DNA from: Clavaria fumosa
Taxonomy: Eukaryota > Basidiomycota > Agaricomycetes > Agaricales > Clavariaceae
Direction of reading: 5' to 3'
DNA length: 64,000 nucleotides
Assembly: GCA_951802425.1 (NCBI GenBank)
Contig: OX637797.1
Span: forward strand, 372,001 to 436,000
The number at the start of each line of letters is the position of its first letter. Within the stretch, counting starts at the first letter, position 1. Below the pieces are notes generated by a model that ran no database searches, was not told where the DNA came from, and saw only the letters and a list, made by a program, of their open reading frames with translations. A program made the translations under genes and the position numbers. Shown one piece after another: positions 40,797 through 50,386 of the stretch.

Positions 40797-43700
40797 TTGC
40801 AGCAGAGACATACCCGAATTGGGGCTGAGGTGAAGGAGGAAGTGAGGCTGGCAGAGCACCCAACCATGGTGCAGCCAGAAGTGGGGAAATGCATGCCACG
40901 AGAGCTAACCATCCAGGTGCACTTGGAGGCTCTCAGCACTGGCAAGGGGGCTATGACAAAGGCCCTTGTCAACTCAGGATGCACCAACTGCTTCATGGAC
41001 TTGGAGTGGGCAAGAAGAGTGGGACTGGAACCATCTCCCCTGCTGAACCCAATTATGATGTACAATGTGGATGGGTCACAAAATAGAGAGTGTAAAATCT
41101 GGTATGGAATCAAGCTGCTGGTGATGATGGGTGACCATCATGAATGGATCCACTTCCTGCTAGGGAAGATCCAAACCCACAAGGTCATCCTTGGGCATGA
41201 CTGGCTCAAGTGACACAACCCCAACATTGACAGGAAGAAGGCAGAGCTGAGCCTTACCTGCTGCCCCCCACCATGTTCCCCATCCCCTCAAGCCCCTGCA
41301 CCCCCAAAAATTAGTACCCTCGCATCTGCAAGTATTCCAGACACCCATTTTCCCAACTCTGGCCCTACCCCTGATTGGCCCAGCTGCTACCCTTCAGTTT
41401 TTAGTGAAGCAAAGTGGGATGAACTTCCCTGCTCCTGACTGGACTTTGATATTAAGATCAAGTTCAAAAAGGACCCTGAGCACCTCTCTTCCAAGCTATA
41501 CTCACTGACGAGGGAGGAGATGGTGGAGATGAACCATTGGGTGGATGAGCAGCTTGCTTCTGGACGAATCCAGCCCTCAAAATTCCCGTATGCCATCCCC
41601 TTCTTCTTCAAACATGAGAAGGACAAGCTGCGGCTGATTATCGACTACTTGAGGCTGAATGCACACCTGATCAAGGACAAGTACCCCCTCCCCCACATCT
41701 GAGACACAGTGGATGTGCTTAAAGGAGTGTCGATCTACTCTAAGATTGATGCAAAGGGAGGTTTCCTGTCTATGCAGGTCTGGCCTGAGCACCAGCACTG
41801 CTGCACCTTCCTGACACCCTGTGGACTCTTTGAACCAGCTGTCATGTGGTTTGGACTGCAGAATGCACCTGCCACCTTCCAGTGCTTCATGAATCATGTG
41901 TTGAGGGAGGATATTGTGGGAGGATATGTCTGGGCTTATGTGGATGATGTGATTGTGTTTGCAGAGGATTTGGCAACACACCAGTATTGGATGGATCGGG
42001 TCTTGAGGAAGTTTGGAGAGAATGGGTTGTGTCTCAAACTCAGTAAATGCAAGTTTGAGAAGAGTGAGATCATCTTCCTGGGGATGAAGATCTTTCACAA
42101 CCGGCTAGAGCATGACCCAGCCAAGGGTGTGGCAATCTGAGATTGGCCATGTCCTAGGAATGTGAAGGATGTCCAGAGGTTCAATGGGATGTTGAACTAC
42201 CTCCACTGGCACATCCCGAATCTTTCTGCCTGGGCAAAGCCACTCTTCCAGCTGACTGGGAATGTTCCATGGAAATGGGAGGAGGAGGAGGAAGCAGCCT
42301 TCCAAGATCTCCGCCAGGCACTTGTATCGGCCCCAGTCTTGGCTCTGCCTCAGGACAAAGGGAGATGGAAGGTAGAGATGGATGCAAGTAACCTGGCGAC
42401 TGGTGGAGTGCTCTTGCAGCAGCAGATGGATGGAACCTGGAGAGTCATGGACTATATCTCCAAGGCCCTCACTGCAGCTGAGAAGAACTACAATGTGTAC
42501 AACAAGGAGTTCTTGGCCATGATTCGGGCACTTCATGAGTGGCAGGCATACCTCATTGGAGCAGATGAGACGATTGAGATCTGGACGGACCATGCGAACC
42601 TCCAGTACTTCCAGAAGCCCCAGAAGTTGAAACCGAGGCAGGTCCATTGGGTTGGAGAGCTCCAGTGCTTTGACTTTGAGATAAAGTATTGCACTGGCAA
42701 GTCGAATACAAAGGCAGATGCACTCTCCTGGAGACCAGACTATGGAGAGATGGTGGAGGAGGATGCACTGGTGCAGGTTTTCCCAGAAACAGAAGTCCAT
42801 GTGTCGTTCACATTGGAAATGGAGACACTACTCCAGAAAAATAGTGTGGCACACTTGCAGAAGCCTGAGGAGCTTGATGATGAGTGGACACAAGGTTGCA
42901 CTGGACTCTGGTGAAAGGGGATAGTTAATTGGGTCCCCCTGGGAGCTCATGAGGCTGTCCTCAAATTTGAGCATGACCTCCCTGCTGCTGGACACCCTGG
43001 GCCCTGGAAGTTGAGAGCAGCACTGGTGAAGGGTTATTGGTGGCCGGACATGGTGAAGGATGCAGATTGGTATGCCCAGGGGTGTGATACATGCCAGAGG
43101 ACAAAGCCTGACTGTACCAAGCATGCTGCCCCACTCCACCCCCACCCTGTTCCTGATGGTCCCTGGTTGGTGATCTCATGGGACATAGTTGGTCCCCTCC
43201 CCCTCTCCCGTAGACATAATGCCATCCTTGTCATCATCGACAAGTTCACAAAATGGACACTGCTCGAAGTGATCGGGCTTGACCTCACAGGACTTGGAGC
43301 AGCGTGCCTACTCCGGGATTGAGTGTTTTGTGACCATGGAGTCCCTCACAAGGTTGTGAGTGACTGAGGCTCCCAGTTCATGTCCTGTTTCATGAAGGAG
43401 TTCTACTCCATGATTCGGGTAAAGGCAAATCCAAGTATGGCCTTTCATCCACAGACTGATGGACAGACAGAACAGGTGAACCAGGAGATGGAGATCTATC
43501 TCCGGGCTTATGTGGACCATCTCCAGGATGACTGGGCTGAATGGTTGTCCACTGTGGAGTTTGCTCTTAACAATTGTGAGCACTCAGTGACAGGACAGAC
43601 ACCTTTCTTCCTCGATTATGGATGACACCCTTGGAATGGGGGACTCTGCCCCCCTTCAGAGGTGAACCCAGTGGCAGATGAGTGGATGGCTAAGCTCACA

Positions 43701-44252
43701 GAGTCCTGAAGAGCAGCCAAGGAGGCAATGGAGAAAGCGGCGGCAGCAATGAAGAAGAGCTATGATAAGGGGAAGCACCCGAGTTGGGAGTACTCTGAGG
43801 CAGATCTGGTCTGGCTAGACACTAGGAACCTAAAGATGGACTGGCCTTCTAAAAAGCTTGACAACAAGCAAGCAGGCCCCTTTGCAGTTGAGGAGAAGGT
43901 GGGACCAGGAGGATACCGCCTTAAGCTCCCCTGTGCATGGCGCATCCACTGTGTCTTCAATGAGCTGTTGCTCACCCCTTTCATTGCCCCCTCCTTCCCT
44001 TCCCAAAATCCTCCACTGCCTCCCCCTGCCACAATTGATGATGACCACCTGGAGTACAATGTGGAAGCAATCCTTGATGTCAAGAAGGTGGGGCATGGGG
44101 TGAAGTACTTGGTGAAGTGGTTGGGATACCCAGTGGAGGAAAACACTTGGGAGCCCCATAGGAACCTCACCAATGTAGCACTGCTGCTCTGGGACTTCTT
44201 CCTCGCCCACCCTGACAAGGCCAAGCTAGCTGGTCAAGATACCCAGCCTTAA
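40797..44252 (+). pseudogene. Family A pol, inactivated by CGA-to-TGA stops
   Basis: Protease ALVNSGCTNCFMD (catalytic Asp replaced by Asn, GAC to AAC at a CpG), GHDWLK motif, reverse transcriptase (KLRLIIDYLRLNA, FGLQNAPATFQ, YVDDVIVFA), RNase H (EMDASNLATGGVL, DHANLQYFQK), integrase (CDTCQRTKP, SWDIVGPLPLS, FHPQTDGQTEQVNQE) and chromodomain VKYLVKWLGYPVEENTWEP near 44110. In-frame TGAs at 41211, 41700, 42138, 42912, 43320, 43365, 43623 and 43707; most match arginine CGA in related copies. AAGAGGGGTGA before the 3' LTR is the polypurine tract. Apart from these the frame is intact over 3.4 kb. Confidence 0.93.
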
Positions 44253-44261
44253 GAGGGGTGA

Positions 44262-44550
44262 TGTTAGGATCACTTACCTAAGCCATCCCAAAAAACAGGA
44301 GTTGTGGAGAAACTAGAGAAGATAGTTGGAAGGTCACATGACCTGTGGAGGAGGATTACGTAATTGAGAGATCACATGACTTGAGCTTGGGCACGTCACG
44401 TGATCCGAGAGGTCCGAGCGTGGGAACACCAGCAAATGCTGAAGCTCTCGCTATATATACTATGTTGTTTCCATTTTTGTACTCTTTTCCCCTTATCTTA
44501 GTATTGTCATCATGACCTTACCCCTAAGTTGTGTGAGACCCAGTCTGATA
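44262..44550 (+). repeat. Family A 3' LTR
   Basis: 289 bp, differing from the 5' LTR only at about three positions (for example GGTGG/GGAGG, GGGC/GAGC, GTCGTC/GTCATC). Followed by the ATATG duplication. Confidence 0.95.
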
Positions 44551-44555
44551 ATATG

Positions 44556-45130
44556 GGCCTTGTGCACAGGTATCCTGTCAAGGGAAATTGTGAGTCTTGG
44601 GTGGTATCCCTTGTTTGTGAAGAATGGGGAGACACCAGTAGCACTATGGGGGGTGTTGTTGTATATGAACTCAGCAAGCAGAGTTGGTAGGTCCAGTTGT
44701 CCTGCTGATAGTTCATATAGATTTGTATGTATTGTTCCAAAATCTGATTGACCTGTTTGGTTTGTCCATCAATCTCAGGATGGTAGGCTGTGGAGAGATT
44801 GGAAGTAATATCCAGGGCCTGACATAACAAAGACCAAAACTTAGAAACAAATAACTGTCCTCTATATCTGCAGGTAGCCCATGTTTCAAGAAGACATGGG
44901 TGATGAAGTGTGGGGCTAATTCCTTCGCAGTGTTGATAGTGTTGGTGGGGATGAAGATTGCTTGTTTTGTGAGTCAGCAGACAATGATGAGAATCAAGTC
45001 AAAGGTTGCAGAGAGGGGGAGGGCTTCAATGTGGTCCATGGAGATTGAAGACCAAGGTACCTCGCTGTTGATGGCCATTGGGGGATTGGTTTATGGAATC
45101 AAAGCATATAAATAATACAAAAACTAATCC
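44556..45130 (-). pseudogene. Family E Gypsy integrase core, decayed
   Basis: Minus-strand remnant. Reads VPWSSISMDHIEALPLS, TKQAIFIPTNTINTAKELAPHFITHVF, KHGLPADI, then [30 protein letters not shown] and QDNWTYQ. Catalytic segments are degraded and several stops and frameshifts occur. Continues in the detached piece at 22741-22498 across the family A insertion. Upstream it is interrupted by the LTR at 45152-46600. Confidence 0.85.
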
Positions 45131-45151
45131 AGAACCAGGAACTATGTATTA

Positions 45152-46600
45152 TGTCAAATGAAAGCTTCAACATTTGGCCACTAGACCCAGAGCCTATCCT
45201 TGTCCACCAAATGGGAAGGAGACTCCCCAACCTGGACATACTCACCCTTGACATCTGGCAAAGCCACTGTAGCCAGTGCAGGGGCTGATGGAGGAGATGA
45301 CGGTGGAGGGGTGGTGTTCCATCCCAAATAAGAAGTGGGGGATGCCCACCAGGTAGGAGGAATGGAATCCCACTCTGCGAAGACGGAGAGAGATCAGTAA
45401 AGCGAATGAGAAATGGAAGAAAAGGACTATACTGTGGGGATCCTCGAGAAGGTCACAGATAAGGTTGCCGGGGCGAACGACTCGAGGGCACGAAGATGCA
45501 AAGTGGCCAGGATGACCGCAAGCATAGCATTGTCGAGCAACAGTGAGGATAAGGAGATCATCGGCTCCCCTCTGAATCGCCCAGTGAAAGGCGGTGCAAG
45601 GGAGTACAAGGGGGGCAACTTGCTGGAAGACATGAGAGGAGGGGAGGAAGTTGAGTTTGTGAGGGCCCCAGCACATTGCAGTAAGGAGGAGAAGCAGTAC
45701 AGACCCTCCTTATATACTATGAAGGACAGATAAGAGCCAGGAGATAAGCTAGGTGGCAGGGAAGAGCCATCACACAGGAGCACATGACGATCAAGAGAGC
45801 ATGTGGAGATAAGCTGTGCCATGTGATGGACTGCGGAGTAGCACATGGGTCGATAAGCAAAAGGCAATGACATCCAAAAGGGGCAACAGGAGAGTGCAGA
45901 AGGCCGCATCAAAGGGCAGTATCAGACGGCTGCGGACTGTGTGAGCCTGCGGAAGTGCTGCGGAAGGCAGCTGCTGACTGAGCAGGCCTGTGGAGCGACA
46001 TGCCACAGTAGATGGATAGCATCCTTGGGCTGCGGACAGGGAGCTGCGCTGCAGGAACCCGCAGCACTGCTTTGGGTATATAAGGGGTGCAGTGACATGG
46101 GAAGCCCCTTAGCATTGTTCACTTGTCCCTATCACCTTATCGTACTTTGGTGAATCACACTGGCTTTCCCTACTGCCAATGAGAGATACCCTATCTCCTC
46201 TTGGCCAGAAGTAGTGATAATGCCAACCTCCAGATGACTCCACCCATTGCTGAGTCAGCGGCAACCTAGATCACATGACTCACACACCACCTGACTGAAT
46301 TCGGTCATTCAGTTTGTGTCAATATCCTTGGACGTAATCACCTGGACTGTCAAGCACTCGAACACACACTATTTCATGGGATAGCCAATCTTAGGCAACG
46401 AGTCCTCGAAGCCAATGACTCTGAGTACAGAGCCAGAATCACCCTACTTCGCTCCCTTTTACGCCCCGGGAGACCCAGTGACAGAGTACTATCCCAATTC
46501 AACCCTGTTGATCAGACAGCCTTTGACCCTCTTATTCTGGCACCCAATCACCTTATGGAAAGCACATCCGAACGTTCAGCCCCACTTCCCATAACAGGTA
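45152..46600 (+). repeat. Family D-related solo LTR, about 1.45 kb
   Basis: Starts TGTCAAATGAAAGC, like the family D LTR start TGTCATGAAAGC, and probably ends CCCATAACA. Layout matches family D: antisense zinc-knuckle gene in U3, a spacer, sense TATA box GGTATATAAGGGG at about 46075, then a transcribed part whose open frame (NHLDCQALEHTLFHGIANL, YRARITLLRSLLRPGRPSDRV, FDPLILAPNHLMEST) looks like an ORF1 N-terminus. It splits family E between RNase H and integrase. Flanks differ (TATTA / GGTAG), so the edges or the duplication are uncertain. Confidence 0.65.
45181..45676 (-). CDS. Antisense zinc-knuckle gene in a family D-related LTR
   Basis: Two exons, 45676-45433 and 45374-45181, joined by a 58-bp GT-AG intron, give an intact 145-residue protein. 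MCWGPHKLNFLPSSHVFQQ, then PLVLPCTAFHWAIQRGADDL, CCHC knuckle CYACGHPGHFASSC, NLICDLLEDPH, intron (phase 1), then WDSIPPTWWASPTSYLGW and a Pro-rich end. TATATAAGG lies about 40 bp before the ATG (45717-45709). Knuckle, LICDLLEDPH motif, intron position and phase, and the following WD-rich start all match the family D antisense gene, although the LTRs are otherwise strongly diverged. Confidence 0.65.
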
Positions 46601-46609
46601 GATGTCAGG

Positions 46610-47828
46610 TTGTTGCATGAGGGCATCTGGCTTCGCACCTAGCCTTCTTGCTCGATAATGAATGACATAATTGAAACTAGAAAGATACTCTGCCCAATGG
46701 GCTTGTCAATGGCTGAGTTGCTTTGTGGTGGTGAAATATTGCAAGCTATTGTGATTGGAGAACACTTGAATTTGGTATTGCGCACCTTTGAGGTACACTC
46801 TCCATTGCTTGAAAGTGTCATGTATCATGAGGAGCTCTTTGTTGTAGATGTCATAGTTGAGCTCAGCAGCAATCATAGTATGGGCATGGAAAGCAATGGG
46901 GCATAGCTCATTAGTCGCAGGATCAGTTTGGGAGAGAATGGCCACTATCATGTAGTTGGAAGCATCGCATTCTAGTGTGATGGGGTGGTCAGGGTCACAG
47001 TGCCAGAGGACAGGAGCTTCGGTAAAGGCTTGCTTGAGCATTTTGAAGATTTGTTGACATTGTGGGCTCCACTTCCATTGGGGACACTATAACTCTGAGG
47101 TACTTGACTGTCACAGTGTGGAAATCACACTTCTCAGGTTGTGCATGAAGGTTCGCCTTGCATAGTCATTGTAGGACCTCTCGGACATGGTCGCGATGTT
47201 GTTCGATGTTGTCCAAGTAGATGAGGATGTCATTGAGGTAAACGACTACATTGATGTCAACCAAGTCATGGAAAATATCATTCATAAGGCACTGAAAGGT
47301 CACAGGTGCATTTGTGAGTCCAAACAGCATGACATGATATTCGAACATGCTGTAGCAAGTGCAGAAAGCAGTCTTCCATTTGTCTCCTTCAGCTATCCTC
47401 ACGTTGTTATACCCAACACAGAGGTTGATTTTGGAGTAGATTTTGGCCAAATGCAGTTGGTCGACAAGGGTCTCAATTCGAGGAATGGGGTAGCAGTTCT
47501 TGTGGGTAATCTTGTTGAGACCTTGATAGTTGACACAGAGGCGAAGGCCTCCATCTTTCTTCTTTGTGAAGAGTACCAGTGCACCCATGGGGGATTTCAA
47601 TGGCTGAATAAAACCTTTATCCAACATGTCATCCAAATAGTCTTTCAACATCTTTAACTCCACTTCTGACATGTTGTATAACTTCCCATGAGGAGGTGTC
47701 TCGCCTTCCTCAAGTTCAATTTGGTGGTTGTAGTCACAGTGCAGAGGTAATTCCCAGGCTAGAGTTTTGGAAAATACATCCATGAAGTCGTGGTACTTGT
47801 GCAGAACTATTTCTTCAGGTTTTGTCAT
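46610..47828 (-). pseudogene. Family E Gypsy RT-RNase H, decayed
   Basis: Reverse transcriptase DFMDVFSKTLAWELPLHCDY, LRLCVNYQGLNKITHKN, FGLTNAPVTFQ, and VVVYLNDILIY, where the YxDD second aspartate pair has become LND. RNase H ITLECDASNYMIVAILSQ, ELNYDIYNKELLMI, then RRLGAKPDALMQQPDIYL before the LTR insertion. Frame breaks occur between RT and RNase H. Confidence 0.88.
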
Positions 47829-48465
47829 TGTAAGGATTGTTTGCAGGTTGGATGTATAGGAGACCTATAAATTCTCCTTGTTGTTCCAAGTGGTGAAGCA
47901 TAGTGGCTTTGACCAGTTGAACTTGCAGGGGTGTAGGAGGCTTGGGGGTCAAGTTTGTGAGGTTAAGAGAGGGTTTACTTGGGAGTTTCGTGTCTAGAAT
48001 GGTAAGGGGAATAGTCATGGAGCAGGCTATCTGTCCAAAACTAAAGGTGAGGTTGGTCCAGTCAATCCCAGGGTTCCAGGTTCGCAACCAGTCAAGTCCT
48101 AGAACAACAATAGTGAGTGGATGGGTCTTGGTGACAAGGAACTTGATGGATTGGATGGTATCATCAGGGAATTTCATATTAGCAAGGATGTAGTGGGTTA
48201 TGTTTGAGCTGGAGGAACTTCTGTTGAAGTACTGAAGAGGTAGGGGTTGCGGGAGTGGTATTAGGAGGTTCGGATGGGTGTTCACAAGTACAGAGTCAAT
48301 AAAATTCATTGATGCACTGCAGTCAACAAGAGTATTTAGGGGAATCAAGCCAAAATCTGGGATTTGTGTCTTTATGAGGAAAGATTGAGAAGACTGGGAA
48401 GCAATAGGCATATTAGAAAAGTCACAAGGAAACTGAGAGGAGGAGGAAATAGTCGTGGCCTGCAC
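47815..48465 (-). pseudogene. Family E protease region
   Basis: Frame with LNTLVDCSASMNFID in the protease active-site position (DSG has become DCS) and LGLDWLRTWNPGIDW, the GHDWL-like motif. Precedes RT; the catalytic triad is degraded, so it is not active. Confidence 0.75.
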
Positions 48466-48479
48466 AAGTATGGGGGTTG

Positions 48480-49640
48480 GTTCGTTGCGACTCAGAGTTC
48501 CCCTGGAAGCTCCTGAGTTGCTTCTTCATTTAATTCTTCATGTGGGTCATCTATGTCCTCTTCCACTTCTTCCTCAACTTTGTACACTTCCTGTAAGTCT
48601 TCCTCTCCTTCCTCTAGCATAAACATGGCTCATCCTGCTACTCGTTGATTGGGGCAAGCAGCACTGTAATGTCCAGGTTTTCCACATCTCAGGCAAAGAT
48701 TTCCCTGACAGCGTTGTTCTCATTCCTCATTGTTGAGTGGGATGTAGGGCAGATTCGGATTTGGTTGATGAGGCGGATTAGCAGGTTGCAGTGGAGTCAC
48801 AGGATTCCCTGCAGCTGGTCAGGGCATCATGGGGTTGTTGCCAGTGGCAGGATAAGGTCGCAACATTGTTTGGAAGTTGCAGTTTCCACCTTGCTGGGCA
48901 GGAGGACAAGGGGCAGGGGATTGGTGCAGAATTGGGTTTGGCAGGTCTCACTCTTGTATTCCCAGTGCCTCTGGTCAATCTGCATTGCCAAATCTTGAAG
49001 TTCCTGATACATTGTAGGTCACAGAATGACCTTCATAGCCTCTTTGATGCAAGTGGACAGCGAACAGTAGAGTTCTGATTGTAGGGCAGCCATATTCCAG
49101 TTGGATTCGAAACAGATGATGTGGTTTGAGAACCATTTGTTTTCACCCATCTGCAACATACGAAGGTTCTGGTCTGCCTCAATCTGAGTGTTCACCACTC
49201 CAAACATTCATCCAAACTTGCAGATGAATCCTTCCCAGGAGTGTAGGGCTGGATGGTCAGGATTAAATTGGAGGAGGGAAGTGTAGTGGCTTTGCGCGGT
49301 GTCCATGAGGTACGAGGCTGCAAAAGTGACCTTCTCATGATCCCCTTGAAAGGTTATGGGTTTCACAAAGAAAGTCATAAGGCATTCCATGACAAAGGGT
49401 TTCCACTTGCACTGGTTGTGACCATTGAACAGTTTGGGGCACCTAGTGTCAAGCTTGGATTCTCAAGCAAAAGCATCTCAAGCTGATGGTCCTTCAGAAG
49501 GAGGGGCCTGGTAATAGTAATGGTGGTGGTGGGTGCCAGGCACCTCATCTCAAAGCATGGCAGCAAGGTGCAGAGGCATAGGGGGGACCAGAGGGACCTG
49601 CAGGGCTTCAGCCTAGGATGGGGCACAAGATGCTGGTCAT
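48480..49640 (-). pseudogene. Family E gag, decayed
   Basis: Capsid-like sequence VKPITFQGDHEKVTFAASYL, SLLQFNPDHPALHSWEGFI, NWNMAALQSELYCSLS, LQDLAMQIDQRHWEYK, then Gln/Pro-rich sequence and a CCHC knuckle CLRCGKPGHYSAACP near 48680, and an acidic tail (LEEGEEDLQEVYKVEEEVEED). Several stops. Confidence 0.75.
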
Positions 49641-50386
49641 GTCTCCATCAGGGTACTGGTTGTGATTCTGGTTGTGGAATACAGAAGGGTTTGACTGGAA
49701 TCTCCAGGCAGGGGGCAGGTTGAAGAGTTGCTTCAGTCCCTATAGGGTCATGAAGGAGCACCCTGCTCAGGGTAGCAGCTGGTTGCATCCAGGTGGGCCA
49801 GCTACTGCAAGGGGTGGTATACCTAGGGATTCTTGAAATAATGGCAGGTCACTTTTCAGGCACAGCAGGAATCGTGAAATTCTGCAGGGATTATGCCATG
49901 ACCTAAAAAAGCAGGGCCATATCCCGGGGTCCTTTAGCAGGCTGAACCTGTCTCAAAGCTTGTGAAGGAGTTCCAGGTTGGGAGGAGTTGGAACTCCATG
50001 GTCAGTTGTTCCTGGATACTGGCACTGACTCTCATATAATTGGTTCTGTGGGTTAGTGCAGAATCTGTCCATCAATCATACCAAAGGCTCATAAAGGTTT
50101 GTGGTCTCTATGAGGTATGCCAGTTCTTCATCAAGAGTTCCAGCTTCATACTGGCAGTGAGTATTGTTGAGAATCTGGTTATGGTGAGCTCGCGAGGAGT
50201 TCCACGAGTATGGTGTCATGGTCATGAGTATTGTGTGAAGGCGGGGGAAGTCCGGAGGGTTCTGGAAGGAGATAGCAGGTTTCGGAAGTGTGTAGAGGGG
50301 CTTGCAAGGTTGTAGAGGGCCATCAGGAGGTTTGTAGGTGTTGGTAGAGTCGACTTGGGCAAGGGAAAAATGAATGGGTCCTGACA
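49641..50386 (+). repeat. LTR fragment related to the 53130-54722 LTR
   Basis: Its right part (about 50160-50386) matches 54440-54722, both ending GGGAAAAATGAATGGGTCCTGACA-like sequence before family A coding. Its left boundary with family E gag is unclear and it has no gene. Confidence 0.5.

Larger units (their letters stand above)
22742..44550 (+). mobile_element. Family A Ty3/Gypsy chromovirus, complete but split by nested insertions
   Basis: LTRs at 22742-23030 and 44262-44550 (289 bp each, about three differences) with perfect duplication ATATG at 22737-22741 and 44551-44555. Removing the nested family C insertion (23678-39911 plus one CTTCA) leaves about 5.6 kb: LTR, gag, pol, LTR. The host of this insertion is family E. 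Near-identical, CpG-containing LTRs imply fairly recent insertion, yet gag and pol carry many CGA-to-TGA stops. Confidence 0.93.

Noticed and set aside
41387..42800. Minus-strand frames opposite family A pol
   Set aside because: They are antisense shadows of conserved pol coding; the same shadow frames recur in every copy and have no motif of their own.
22742..44550. Two independent solo LTRs of family A
   Set aside because: They are nearly identical, share the ATATG duplication on their outer sides, and enclose a primer site, gag, pol and polypurine tract in order.
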